DNA from: Acanthopleuribacter pedis
Lineage (GTDB): Bacteria; Acidobacteriota; Holophagae; Acanthopleuribacterales; Acanthopleuribacteraceae
Direction of reading: 5' to 3'
NCBI RefSeq assembly: GCF_017377855.1
Contig: NZ_JAFREP010000026.1
Coordinates: 1-64,000 of the forward strand
Length of the DNA stretch: 64,000 nt
Shown here: positions 18,138 to 27,307 of the stretch, in pieces
How the letters are laid out: each line of letters starts with the position of its first letter
How positions within the stretch are numbered: position 1 is the first letter of the stretch
Notes under the pieces: model-generated
The model's database searches: none
What the model was told of the DNA's origin: nothing
What the model saw: only the letters and a program-made list of their open reading frames with translations
Position numbers and translations under genes: made by a program

Positions 18138-21023
18138 TTAGTCGAGTCCGATGTCCTGGTTGATGCTGTTGCCGCCGTTTAACCAGACGGCGTTGCTGGT
18201 GAGTTCATTGATCCAGCGCTGGCGGATCGTTGTATTGGCTTGCACGCGGGTGTCGCCCCAGTATCCCTCGGGGTAGGGGGGACCCCATGAACCTTGCGCA
18301 TCCCAGTCGGCATTGATGTAGCTGACCGCTTTGATCACATCTTGGTTGCTGTAGATATACGCGAAGAAGGGGACAAACCACTGATTCCACAAAGCATCCG
18401 CGCTGAGGTTTTGTTGACCGCCGCCTGCTGGGCCGTCCCAAACGGAACTGATGTGGCGGTTGGTCAGGTTGCTCAGGTCGTGACCCTGCGCGGTGGATTC
18501 CGCGATCATCACGGCTTTGCCTCTGGCGCGGGCGAAGGCCAGCACGTCGTCCGCGAGTTGCCGTTGCGTGGCCGCCGATCCCCCGACCGGGGGTTGTTCT
18601 TCCGGTAGCAGGAACCACGAGAGCCCGACCCAGTCCACGTAGTTATCGCCGGGATACCAATCGCCGATGTTTTCGAAGAACCCTTCGATTTTGTCGTCGA
18701 TGGGGGAGGCGCTGGATTGCCACACATAAGCCACGTTGTCGACGCCGCGGGCGCGCAAGACGTCGACGATGCGGCGGTAGGCCGCGATATAGGTGCCGCG
18801 GTTTTCATAGCCGTTGTTCCACAAGCCGTCGAATTCGTAGCCGATACGCAGGTAAACCGCCGTGTCGGGAATGGCCAGGAAAAAGTTGGCCAAGTGGTTG
18901 ATTTCCGCGTCACGGCCGCCGTTGGCCAGCTGGTTGAGGCAGCCGCCGCACCAGATGTTGCCGTTGTTGCCCTCGGCGATGTTGAGGCCGATTTGTAACG
19001 TGGAACCTGGGAAACCCACCGCCGCGCTGAACGCGTTGAGCGGGCCGCCGCCCCAGTCGATATCGATCCCGTTGGGTTGGTTGTTGCTGTTGAAGCCAAG
19101 CGCACCGTTGACCACGCCGTTGGCGCCGGAATCGTTCAGCACCTCGTAAAGGGCCACGTAGGTCGTAATGCCCGCGGGTGTTGGGATGCCGGGCGCGTTA
19201 ATGTATTGCGAGACGCTGAGTAAGTCCTGCCCGATGATCATCATGGTGCGGCCGTCGACTGGGGCCAAGAAGGTGCCGGTGCCGGGGCTGGGTTGGTCGC
19301 TGATGCGCACCTCGGCGCGATCTTGGTCCGTGGCGCCCTCGTTGTCGGTGACGGTCAGGGTCACCCTGTAGGTTCCCGCCGCGGCGTAGCGGTGGTTGGT
19401 GTTGGCGCCGCTGCCGGTTTGGCCGTCGCCAAAGTCCCAGCGGTAGGCCGTGATGGTACCGTCCGCATCGGTGGAACCGTTGGCGGAAAAAGAAATGTTT
19501 TGGTTGACTTGGCCATTGTAGGGACCGCCCGCCTCGGCGACCGGTGGTTGGTTTTCACCCTGGGCCGTGGTGTAGGTGGCCGTCACGGTTAACCCGGAAA
19601 AGGCGCGGTAGGCGTGGATGCCCACCATCCAGCGGCCCGCGGTGGGGTTGGCTTCACGACAGGTTTCGTTGTTGCCCGCGCTGTAGGGGCGGCAAGCGTA
19701 TTCTGATTGGTTAGGCGACTGGTTGAAGCGTGTGTAGAGATCGGCGTCGCCGTTTCCGCCGCTCATCGTGACAGTCAAGTTTTCCGCGTTTTGTGGGACA
19801 TCGATAAAGAACTCGAGCCATTCGCCACCCTTTGCAGCCAAACCGCTCACCGGAACACCGTTTCGCAGTTCGCCGTTTTGGGGTGGGGGCGGAGGCGGTT
19901 CGGTGCTGTCGCCATGCAGGTAACGGGTGCCGTTGCCAAAGGTTTGCAGCCAGTGTTGCAGCACACCGTTGCGTGCCTCAACGCGTGAGTCACCCCACTC
20001 GGGGCCCCAGCCATGTACCGGCCAGTTTGAGTTGATGTAGGCCAAGAAGCGAACATCGTAGGTTTTTACGAATTGGTCCAGACGGTTGAGGTAGTCGATA
20101 AAACCGCTTTCCGATTGAGCGGCGGGCGCTTGGACGGCCGCCTCGGCCACCATAATCGGTTTGCCGCGTTGCCGTGCGAATTGAACCGATTGATCCAGGT
20201 TCGGATCCACGCTTTGGCCTTGGCAGTTAAAGGTTCCGTTGACCTCGATGCAAACATCGTTGTTAAACACGGAGAAGGCGACCCAATCGACAAATTGGTC
20301 GCCGGGATACAACCAACGGGTATCGTTGAAACCGCGCACCGGATGGTACACAAAATCGAGGTTGCTCACGCCGTTGACGTTGCGCAAACGGTTGGCCACG
20401 TAATTGTAAGCGTTGATATAGGCCTGGCGGTCCAGGTCGGCGATGGTATCGGGATTTTCAAATACGTTCACGCCGCTGTTGGCCATGCGGTTGAGCCAAT
20501 CGACGACGTATTCGTTGCCCTGGTAGGCGAAGAGCAACAGGCTGACTTCATAACCCACGCGCAAGTAGAACTTGGTGTCGGGTCGCGCTTTCATCAGGTC
20601 GGCAAAGGCGTCGATTTGGTTGTCCCAACGGCCGGCATTAATGTCCTGCATCGCTTCCCAAATCGCGTCCGGGTTAAATTGGTCACCGGTATTGTTGGTC
20701 ATTTGGCCGTAGCCGCCGGCAAAGGTGTTGTCTTTAAAGCTGAGCGCGACAAGGGCGTGTTCGCCGAGCTGATTGGTACGTACCCAATCCAGGAAGGCAC
20801 TGTTGGGATCATCGTCGCCTTGTTCAATGCGACCCAGGTAGAAGGTGGCGTAATGCGAGGAGCCTTGCGGCACCAGCCCGGTTCCTTCCACGTAATCCGC
20901 GTATTCATTTTGGAAGGTCTGGCCCACGATGAGGCGTGTTTTGCCGGGACCGGGATCGAAAGATGCTCCTAAACAAACCGACCAGAGGGCGGTGAAGCAG
21001 AGCAGGAACGTCGTCAATTTCAT
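18138..21023 (-). CDS. secreted protein with two GH26-like domains, PPC and PKD
   Basis: The 961-residue protein has a signal peptide (1-20, ending CLGA). A first GH26-like TIM-barrel domain (about 28-368) has LRVGYEVS with candidate acid/base E159 and MVAEAAV with candidate nucleophile E294. A Pro linker, a pre-peptidase C-terminal (PPC) domain (about 387-486) and a PKD domain (about 492-575; RWDFGDGQTG) follow. A second GH26-like domain (about 588-945) has LRIGYEFDGLW with E730 and MIAES with E842. GH26 enzymes are endo-acting mannanases and related glucanases. Here the role is probably polysaccharide breakdown or processing outside the cell. ATG 21023 has GGAG six bases upstream; an ATG at 21035 is less likely. 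A terminator follows at 18098-18123. Confidence 0.8.
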   Translation of the reverse strand: MKLTTFLLCFTALWSVCLGASFDPGPGKTRLIVGQTFQNEYADYVEGTGLVPQGSSHYATFYLGRIEQGDDDPNSAFLDWVRTNQLGEHALVALSFKDNTFAGGYGQMTNNTGDQFNPDAIWEAMQDINAGRWDNQIDAFADLMKARPDTKFYLRVGYEVSLLLFAYQGNEYVVDWLNRMANSGVNVFENPDTIADLDRQAYINAYNYVANRLRNVNGVSNLDFVYHPVRGFNDTRWLYPGDQFVDWVAFSVFNNDVCIEVNGTFNCQGQSVDPNLDQSVQFARQRGKPIMVAEAAVQAPAAQSESGFIDYLNRLDQFVKTYDVRFLAYINSNWPVHGWGPEWGDSRVEARNGVLQHWLQTFGNGTRYLHGDSTEPPPPPPQNGELRNGVPVSGLAAKGGEWLEFFIDVPQNAENLTVTMSGGNGDADLYTRFNQSPNQSEYACRPYSAGNNETCREANPTAGRWMVGIHAYRAFSGLTVTATYTTAQGENQPPVAEAGGPYNGQVNQNISFSANGSTDADGTITAYRWDFGDGQTGSGANTNHRYAAAGTYRVTLTVTDNEGATDQDRAEVRISDQPSPGTGTFLAPVDGRTMMIIGQDLLSVSQYINAPGIPTPAGITTYVALYEVLNDSGANGVVNGALGFNSNNQPNGIDIDWGGGPLNAFSAAVGFPGSTLQIGLNIAEGNNGNIWCGGCLNQLANGGRDAEINHLANFFLAIPDTAVYLRIGYEFDGLWNNGYENRGTYIAAYRRIVDVLRARGVDNVAYVWQSSASPIDDKIEGFFENIGDWYPGDNYVDWVGLSWFLLPEEQPPVGGSAATQRQLADDVLAFARARGKAVMIAESTAQGHDLSNLTNRHISSVWDGPAGGGQQNLSADALWNQWFVPFFAYIYSNQDVIKAVSYINADWDAQGSWGPPYPEGYWGDTRVQANTTIRQRWINELTSNAVWLNGGNSINQDIGLD

Positions 21024-21050
21024 GTCGTTCTCCAATAATTAAAAAGTGAT

Positions 21051-21274
21051 GCGGGCTAAACCCGCAATTCTCACAAGGAATTCTGCTGCGAAGCCGAAAG
21101 CCATGTGATTACGAGGGGGCGGCCTTCCGCGTTACTCGGTCGAGCCGCCTTCGCCGTAGCGCTGCTACGCCGAATGGTCGGACCCCTGTGCCGTCTCTCG
21201 GTCGTAATCTTCGTACTCACCGGGCTTTCTGCTTCTCGCGACGAATCCTTGTGAGAATTGCGGGTTAAACCCGC
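21051..21274. repeat. 224-bp inverted-repeat element (family B)
   Basis: The ends are about 50-bp imperfect inverted repeats. The left arm begins GCGGGCTAAACCCGCAATTC and continues with CTCACAAGGA. The right arm is the complement of GCGGGTTTAACCCGCAATTC continuing CTCACAAGGATTCGTCGCGA. The inside holds about 120 bp of GC-rich DNA without a gene. The element begins 28 bp upstream of the glycosidase ATG, so it probably carries or displaces that gene's promoter. Confidence 0.75.
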
Positions 21275-21688
21275 GAAACGGAAAGACCAAAAAAGCTCCG
21301 ACCGGACGCAGCGCGGCCAAACACCTTGCCGGAATGTTTGGGCGAGGCGTGCCGGGCGGATCAATGCAAACCCGGGAGACGGGTTTTCGGGATGGCGGTC
21401 GTCAGGCAACAAGTGGCGACCGTCGCAAACAGGGCCGAAATCGGGAACGGCCCCGCGGTTGAAGCGCATGCCGGTTGCGCCTCAAGGAAAAATGAATGAA
21501 TGGATGAAAGGATGATTCCGCGGAACCGCGGAATCCTGTAGGGAGAGAAAGAAGATCGCCGCGCTCCTTGCGTTTCGCGCCTTCCTCGCGGGAACCACGA
21601 GAAACGCGCTGAAAACGAGCTTTGGTCCAAAGAAATGCAAGCTCGAGAAGCGCGGTCGGCAGGACGCTCTTAGATATATCAGAAAAAG

Positions 21689-21706
21689 CTTGTTAGCGTT
21701 AACAAG
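21689..21706. promoter_or_regulatory. LacI-family-type operator palindrome 1
   Basis: CTTGTTAGCGTTAACAAG is an 18-bp palindrome with a GCGT centre. The core TGTTAGCGTTAACA resembles operators of LacI-family sugar regulators. It lies about 670 bp upstream of the GH26-like gene. No regulator gene is in the window. Confidence 0.5.
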
Positions 21707-22203
21707 ACGATGGATTGGTGACCTTGTTCATAAGGCGCACGAGGATCAACCGATTAAAAAGCGAGCCGGCCACATTTTGTTATCCGATCTAATCGTCAGG
21801 AAATAAACTGGATAAGCGGTGGGTTTGGTCTCGTTTCGAGGCGGTTATTTCCCACGGTTGAGTCGGCAAATCGATGCGTTAGAACACAAAAATGCATGCA
21901 ATAGCCGACCGCGTGAAACAGGACATTGCGGCGAAAGATCACGATTGGTATGTGAGGACCCCAAGGACGTCGGCGGTAGGGAGCGGTGCGACCCAAAAAC
22001 ACGCATGCGGCCGAAATGAGATGGAACCAGGACATCGTAACCGGCGTCCGGTGCCGGTTAAAGGAAATGGCGCGCCCTGAATAACCCTGGAAGACAAAGG
22101 CCGTCGGCATGGTTAGCCCGCGGATCGGAAAGCGAAAAAAGGCTGTGGGACGGAAGGAACTTCCACCCACAAACCGAAATGAATTTCAGAAAATCGAAGA
22201 AAA

Positions 22204-22217
22204 TGTTAGCGTTAACT
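22204..22217. promoter_or_regulatory. LacI-family-type operator palindrome 2
   Basis: TGTTAGCGTTAACT repeats the first 13 bases of the core of the site at 21689-21706, 515 bp away. Two such exact cores so close together are unlikely by chance. Confidence 0.45.
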
Positions 22218-22566
22218 TGAATTGAACCACGCAAGTATTTCTTTGTCAAATCCATTTCTTGAAAATGTTTGTGCCCCTTGAACACAACAAAACGCCCAGC
22301 ACTGACAGTTCTGTTATACCGGCAGTGGGGCTGGGCTCATTGGGTGGTTCACCGGCTTCTTTCGCATGCGTGTGCTTGAATTGCGGCGAGCCAGGCGAAG
22401 TTTCGGCCGAACTGAGGGACTCGCCTAGGTTTCGGCCTTGTCGCAGCAATCCTTGCGTGAATTGCGGCCTAGACGAAACCCGGGTGAAACAGCCCAGCGT
22501 TCATAAGTAGTGTTTGATTTCAAGCGATCCCTAGCGGTGAATCGCAATTCCTAATTGTTCCGGCAA

Positions 22567-23784
22567 TTAGAACGGAACTTTTTCCTCGAAGATTTTGGCG
22601 AGGCGTTGGCCGTTTTTGGTGATGTTGAACTCTTCGATGATGAATTCACGGCCGGCTTTGGCGATTTCGTTGAGCTCGGGTAGGTTGTCCATCGCGTGGC
22701 GGATGATCTCTTTTAGCCCCTCGGGATCGCCCGAGTGAATCAAATAACTGTTTTTGCCGTGGTCCATCAACTCGGCGATGCCCGCGATGCGGGTCGAGAC
22801 CGTGGGGATCTCCATCGACATCGCCTCCATCAAGACCACCGGCACGCCTTCCGCGAAGGACGGCAGGCAGAACATGTGCGCTTTTTTCAGCTCGTTTAAG
22901 ACGCCGTCCTGGGGCAGGGGACCGGTCAAGGTAACCTCGTCGTTCAACCCGTGCTCGTTGATCATCTGTTGCAGCGCATCTGCTTCATCACCGCCGCCGA
23001 TGAGACGGCAGCGGAATTTACGGCCTTCCTTCTTCAAATCGGCGCAGGCCAAAATCAACAATGCCTGCCCTTTGGTCGGCGTCAAGCGACCGGTACACAC
23101 GATGGTGAACACATCGTCTTTTTCGTCGGGAAAGGGTTTGTAGCGCTCGGGATCCACACCGCAGTGCACAATCGGGAAACGGTCAATTTGCTGGACACCG
23201 ACCAAACGCATGGCTTGGCCGCGGGCGAAGTTGCTGATGCACACCACAAAGGCCGCGTTGCGGATTTTCTCCGGCAGGTTGATGGCGTCGACGCGGTAAA
23301 ACACATCCGGTCCGTGAAGGGTGAAGCTAAAGGAAAAACCAAAGGCGCGACAGGCGTACATCGCGATGGAGGCTTCACTGCCGCCGAAGTGAACGTGGAC
23401 GTGTTTCAAACCGCGTTTGCGCATTTGCCGCGCCAACATCGCCCCTTCCACAAAATGGAAGATCGCCCACAAACTGTCTTTCGGTCGCAACTGTTGTAAT
23501 TTAAGCGCGTAAAACAAGCCGCCCAGGAACCCAAACGGTTTGCGCATGAACTGGCTGAAACAGGCGATTAACGCGGCTGAAATCCCTTCTTCCTTCAAGC
23601 AATAGGTTATTTTGAGTTGATCCTGCTCGAATTGCGTCCCACCGTCCAACACCTTGCCGGGATTCATGGTAAAGGGATGGACCTTGATGCCCTGCGCCTC
23701 GATTTGCTCGATTTCGCGGTTGATGAAGGTATGGGAGATTGCTGGATATTGGCTACAGAAGTAAGCCATCGCTTTTTGCGCCAT
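22567..23784 (-). CDS. GT4-family glycosyltransferase
   Basis: The 405-residue protein has the two-Rossmann GT-B fold. The N-terminal half has YFCSQYPAISHTFINREI and HVHVHFGGSEASIAM. The C-terminal half has VCTGRLTPTKGQALLI, CRLIGGGDEA and the donor-site motif PSFAEGVPVVLMEAMSME (about 313-330). It is the last of three glycosyltransferase genes in one run, 24 bp after the preceding one. AAGGA precedes the start. It probably adds a sugar to a lipid-linked exopolysaccharide precursor at the inner membrane. Confidence 0.9.
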   Translation of the reverse strand: MAQKAMAYFCSQYPAISHTFINREIEQIEAQGIKVHPFTMNPGKVLDGGTQFEQDQLKITYCLKEEGISAALIACFSQFMRKPFGFLGGLFYALKLQQLRPKDSLWAIFHFVEGAMLARQMRKRGLKHVHVHFGGSEASIAMYACRAFGFSFSFTLHGPDVFYRVDAINLPEKIRNAAFVVCISNFARGQAMRLVGVQQIDRFPIVHCGVDPERYKPFPDEKDDVFTIVCTGRLTPTKGQALLILACADLKKEGRKFRCRLIGGGDEADALQQMINEHGLNDEVTLTGPLPQDGVLNELKKAHMFCLPSFAEGVPVVLMEAMSMEIPTVSTRIAGIAELMDHGKNSYLIHSGDPEGLKEIIRHAMDNLPELNEIAKAGREFIIEEFNITKNGQRLAKIFEEKVPF

Positions 23785-23808
23785 CGCGTGCCGTCCTTTG
23801 CTGGGTCG

Positions 23809-24828
23809 CTATTTCGCTTCGCCGGATTCGTATTTGCCAAGGTTGGGGATCCAAGGGTGGTCCGGTACCTGTTTGCCGTAGTGGGTGACCTTGAGCGATA
23901 CCTTGATCTGGCGCAGGTGCATCGCCATGGCGTCGCTTTTGCGTTGGCCCTCTTCCGACTGGTCGCGGCGGTTTTTGAGCCAGCGCAGGTAAAACCACAG
24001 GCGCTCAATACCGAGCATGGTAAAGGGTCCGAGTTTGCCCCACCATTTGTAGTAATACAGGCATTCGCCGAACAAACGCAGTAGGGTCAACTGCTTGCCG
24101 ACCCGTTCGCCCTCGTCCGCGTCCGAGCTACTGCCGCCCGCGGTGTGTTGTACCTGAACTTGGGGCAAGATGTGGACTTCCTTGCCCGCTTCTTTGACCA
24201 CGCGTTTGCACAGGTCCCATTCCTCGAAGTACAGGAAAAAAATCGGGTCAAAGCCGCCCAGCTTTTTGTTGATATCGGCTTTGATCAGCATGAAGGCGCC
24301 GACCACCCAGTCGGTTTTTTTGGGATGGGAGTGATCCCACCAGGTGTGGTCCATGCGTCCGAAAATGCGGCTCTTTTGGTATTTAAATTGAAGGCCGCTC
24401 AACATAAAAAACTTGTCGAACAGGGTGGGGAACATCCGTGCCGAGGGCTGCAGCTCGCCGTCGTCGTTAATGAACCGCGGACCGACCAGGCCGACATGGT
24501 CGTTGGCCTCGAGGTAGGCGACACATTCGGCAATGGCCGTGGGCGGCGGGTAGGCGTCGGGATTGAGAATAAGGTGGTAATCCCCCGTGGCCGCCTCGAA
24601 TCCGACGTTGTTGGCGGGTCCGAATCCCAGGTTTTTGCCCGGACTGAGGAGCGTGACCTCGGGAAACTTTTCGGCCAACAGTGCTTCGCAGCCGTCGCCG
24701 GGACTGTTGTTGACCACGAAGGTTTCCAGGCCGCCCGCGTATTCGGTTTTGCGTAATTCAGTCAGACACTTTTCCAAGAACCGGGAACTGTTGTAATTGA
24801 CGATAATGACGGACACTTTACCAGGCAT
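23809..24828 (-). CDS. GT2-family glycosyltransferase (rhamnosyltransferase-like)
   Basis: The 339-residue protein starts VSVIIVNYNSSRFLEKCL and has the GT-A features NNVGFEAATGDYHLILNPDA (DxD equivalent NPDA), VGAFMLIKADINKKLGGFD and YFEEWDLCKRV. These are typical of WcaA/RfbF-like rhamnosyl- and related transferases. ATG 24828 is chosen because GAGGGGG lies upstream and the family starts here. It sits 29 bp after the membrane GT2 gene and is presumably co-transcribed. Confidence 0.88.
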   Translation of the reverse strand: MPGKVSVIIVNYNSSRFLEKCLTELRKTEYAGGLETFVVNNSPGDGCEALLAEKFPEVTLLSPGKNLGFGPANNVGFEAATGDYHLILNPDAYPPPTAIAECVAYLEANDHVGLVGPRFINDDGELQPSARMFPTLFDKFFMLSGLQFKYQKSRIFGRMDHTWWDHSHPKKTDWVVGAFMLIKADINKKLGGFDPIFFLYFEEWDLCKRVVKEAGKEVHILPQVQVQHTAGGSSSDADEGERVGKQLTLLRLFGECLYYYKWWGKLGPFTMLGIERLWFYLRWLKNRRDQSEEGQRKSDAMAMHLRQIKVSLKVTHYGKQVPDHPWIPNLGKYESGEAK

Positions 24829-24857
24829 GGCCCCCTCTTTCGCGTGGGATGGATGGA

Positions 24858-26051
24858 TTAGGAAGATTCCTCGACTTCGTTGTTTTCGTCGTGGCGTTTG
24901 GTGCGCACCCAACCGAGGGTGCGTTGCTTCACCAGCGAGGAAACCACGATCCAGGTTTTCCAAACGATGTACCAAGGTAGATAAAAGGCGATGCGGATTA
25001 AGCCACTGATACTGCCGTACTTAAGGCTACCTAGTCCGTAGTGGATCACCAGCAGGGACAGGCAACCCAGGGCGGCGAAACGGACCGACATCGGACCGAT
25101 CACAAAGGCGATGATCAGCAACATGGCGATGGCGCTCACCGGCGGCATCACCACGTCGATAAAAGCTTCGAACGCGGTTAGGTTGCCGCGAAAGGCTTTG
25201 CCCAACAGGCGGCCGGCGTGGGCTTTAATCATTTGCATGCGCCCGCGTTCCCAGCGCACCCGTTGCGATTCCGCCTGTTTGGCGGTGATCGGCATTTGCG
25301 CTTTAACCCAGGCGTCGTCGATGAAACGGACACGGAAACCCGCGTCGAGCAGGCGCAGGTGGTATTCCAAATCTTCGACGATTGAATGGGCCAGGTAAGG
25401 AACCTCGGTCAACACTTGGCGGGAGAGGCAGAAGCCGTTGCCGAAGATGCCGGAGGAAATGCGGAACGGTGCTTTACCCCGCGGCCGCAAACCGTTGAAC
25501 GAGGACAGCGCGAATTCCATCGCGACGGTGCGCATCGTGTCCTTGGGGTTGAGTACGCCGTAAAAGAGTTGGGTGGCCGCCGCGCCGTCGTGGAGCGCGT
25601 CGCTGATGCGGGCCAGCGCTTGCGGATGCATTTCGGTATCGGCGTCGATGACCAGGAAGGCGTCCCAGTCTTCCTGCAGCAAGTTGGTAAAGGCCGCGTT
25701 GAGGCCTTGCCCTTTGCCGGGATTGTCCGAGCGGACCAGTACGCGGGCGCCCGCGCGCTCGGCTTTCTCGGCCGTATCGTCGCTGCAATTATCGGCAATC
25801 ACGTAAATGCAATAGGCTTCCTTGGGGTATTCCTGCTGCAGTGCTTTGGTGACCGTGCCCTCAATCAGGATGGTTTCGTTATGGGCCGGGATCACAACCG
25901 CGATTTTTTTGGCGGGTTCGCCTTTTTTGCCGCGTCGGTAGGGGAGCAGCGCGCCGAGTGCCAACAAGCCCAAATAGGCCGACGGCAACGCGGCGGCGGT
26001 TAACACCAGCCAACCGACGATTTCTCTGATCAGGTAAAACCATTCATTCAT
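24858..26051 (-). CDS. membrane-bound GT2 glycosyltransferase
   Basis: The 397-residue protein has an N-terminal membrane segment (about 5-38), a GT-A domain with VVIPAHNETILIEGTV, VIADNCSDDTAE, FLVIDADTEMHP (DxD) and SQRVRWERGR (the QxxRW processive-type motif), and three C-terminal membrane segments. It resembles NodC/cellulose-synthase-like transferases that make or initiate a polysaccharide at the inner membrane. It is first in the three-gene run. ATG 26051 has GAGG upstream, and an in-frame extension to 26153 has no support. Confidence 0.88.
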   Translation of the reverse strand: MNEWFYLIREIVGWLVLTAAALPSAYLGLLALGALLPYRRGKKGEPAKKIAVVIPAHNETILIEGTVTKALQQEYPKEAYCIYVIADNCSDDTAEKAERAGARVLVRSDNPGKGQGLNAAFTNLLQEDWDAFLVIDADTEMHPQALARISDALHDGAAATQLFYGVLNPKDTMRTVAMEFALSSFNGLRPRGKAPFRISSGIFGNGFCLSRQVLTEVPYLAHSIVEDLEYHLRLLDAGFRVRFIDDAWVKAQMPITAKQAESQRVRWERGRMQMIKAHAGRLLGKAFRGNLTAFEAFIDVVMPPVSAIAMLLIIAFVIGPMSVRFAALGCLSLLVIHYGLGSLKYGSISGLIRIAFYLPWYIVWKTWIVVSSLVKQRTLGWVRTKRHDENNEVEESS

Positions 26052-26303
26052 AGAACACCGTTTCCTCGGCGACGAATCGTTTGTTTGTGTGGGTTGGCAA
26101 TGGGTCGCGCGGGTGAAAATCCAGGGTTTTGTGCAATAGCGCCAAGGTAGCACGATCAGGGTGAATCAGCAACCCAATCGGTATAGGACGAAAGGTCCGG
26201 TTTTGGGCCCGCGCCGCCTGCCCTGACAGCCGTTTCTTGGCCTGTCCGCGGTTTTGAGGCAAACTAGCTGAGGTTCGCATGTCCCCTGGCTAGCAGGGTC
26301 AAA

Positions 26304-26477
26304 CCTAAGAAGCGCGATAACTCGCGGCGATTTTGACTAAACCTCTGGGCTGCAACGGCCTGTAAAAATGCTCAGGGCCAACGGGTGCGCGTCGTGCGCG
26401 ACCCCGGTCCGCTTTTTCCAAGCCATTTCGCTCCAGGTTTTTAGCCAAAATCCCTCACGCTTATCGCGCTTCTTAGG
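26304..26477. repeat. inverted-repeat element, about 175 bp
   Basis: CCTAAGAAGCGCGATAA at 26304-26320 is repeated exactly in inverted form at 26461-26477. The similarity extends inward to about 40 bp (GATTTTGACTAAA against GATTTTGGCTAAA). The interior has no gene. It ends 16 bp before the ATG of the next gene, so that gene's promoter is probably within it. I see no other copy in the window. Confidence 0.65.
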
Positions 26478-26492
26478 TCAAAGTGAGGAAGT

Positions 26493-27119
26493 ATGACCAT
26501 GTCCGATCCTGAGTTCAACGAACGCCACATGGCGCTCAAAGCGCTGCAATCGCGCAGGCTCCACGAAACCTATCGCGACTTCTCAGAGCAGCGCATGTAC
26601 CGCACCACCTGCGATTACTTCTTCGGCGAGGTTTACAATACCGACGACACCGAGGCGCGCGACGAGGCCTTCCGGCGTTTTACCGACCACATCAGCAAGG
26701 TGTTGGGCGGGGACATCGTGCGTTGTTTGAAGCGCATGATTCGCTTGCAAACCTTGACGCTTCAGCTCGATAAGGCCTGCACCCACGCGTTGCTGGAACT
26801 GGATGCACCGGTTGATTTCGACATGGCGCTTTACGAACGGGCCTACCGTGAGATGGGCCGGTTCAGCGAACGTGAGGAACAGATCGCCTTAACCCTGGAA
26901 TGTCTGACCTTGGCCCACAAAATCTTTCGTCGTTTCGGCATCGGCGCCGGGTTATTCGCACTCCACGAGTTTCAACGGGTGCGCGGCGATGATTTGATTA
27001 CCGGCTTTTTGTGGCGGGGTTACCAGGCGATTCACAAACTGCGGCGAATCGATCCTTTGGCCCTAGCCGTTCGCGAACGCGAGGAAGCTCGGCTGGCGCG
27101 GATTTTTGCCGACGGTTGA
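26493..27119 (+). CDS. DUF8198-like helical protein, paralogue A
   Basis: The 208-residue, all-helical soluble protein shows SRRLHETYRDFSEQRMY, CDYFFGEVYNTDDTEARDEAFRRF and a distal FRRFGIGAGLFALHEFQRV..FLWRGYQAI...RIDPLALAV. The RL.xTY.DF...FFF.E.Y..xD...RD pattern matches a proteobacterial family I recall as DUF8198; its function is unknown. A paralogue with the same order of motifs is at 49819-50475. GTGAGGAAGT precedes the ATG. Confidence 0.6.
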   Translation: MTMSDPEFNERHMALKALQSRRLHETYRDFSEQRMYRTTCDYFFGEVYNTDDTEARDEAFRRFTDHISKVLGGDIVRCLKRMIRLQTLTLQLDKACTHALLELDAPVDFDMALYERAYREMGRFSEREEQIALTLECLTLAHKIFRRFGIGAGLFALHEFQRVRGDDLITGFLWRGYQAIHKLRRIDPLALAVREREEARLARIFADG

Positions 27120-27307
27120 CGGCGCCGCGTTGCGCCATTCCGCCTGTTTGCCCCTATCTCTTGCCGGCATTGATCGTTAGGTTTTTAAATAGCTGTGGGT
27201 AAAAAGGTTGTGACCAAGCGCGAACCGAAGCCGACCTTTCGGCGTTGCGGTGTGGCGTCGAGAACCGGTACGCACCCTTGCGGTGCAATGATGGGAATCA
27301 TTGCGGG

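Larger units (their letters stand above)
21275..22566. other. gene-free region with operator-like sites
   Basis: No frame here reads like a protein. The region holds two LacI-type palindromes (21689-21706 and 22204-22217) and, near 22380-22470, a degenerate half of the family B repeat (complement of AATTCACGCAAGGATTGC). It may be a decayed locus between the glycosidase and the glycosyltransferase genes. Confidence 0.5.
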
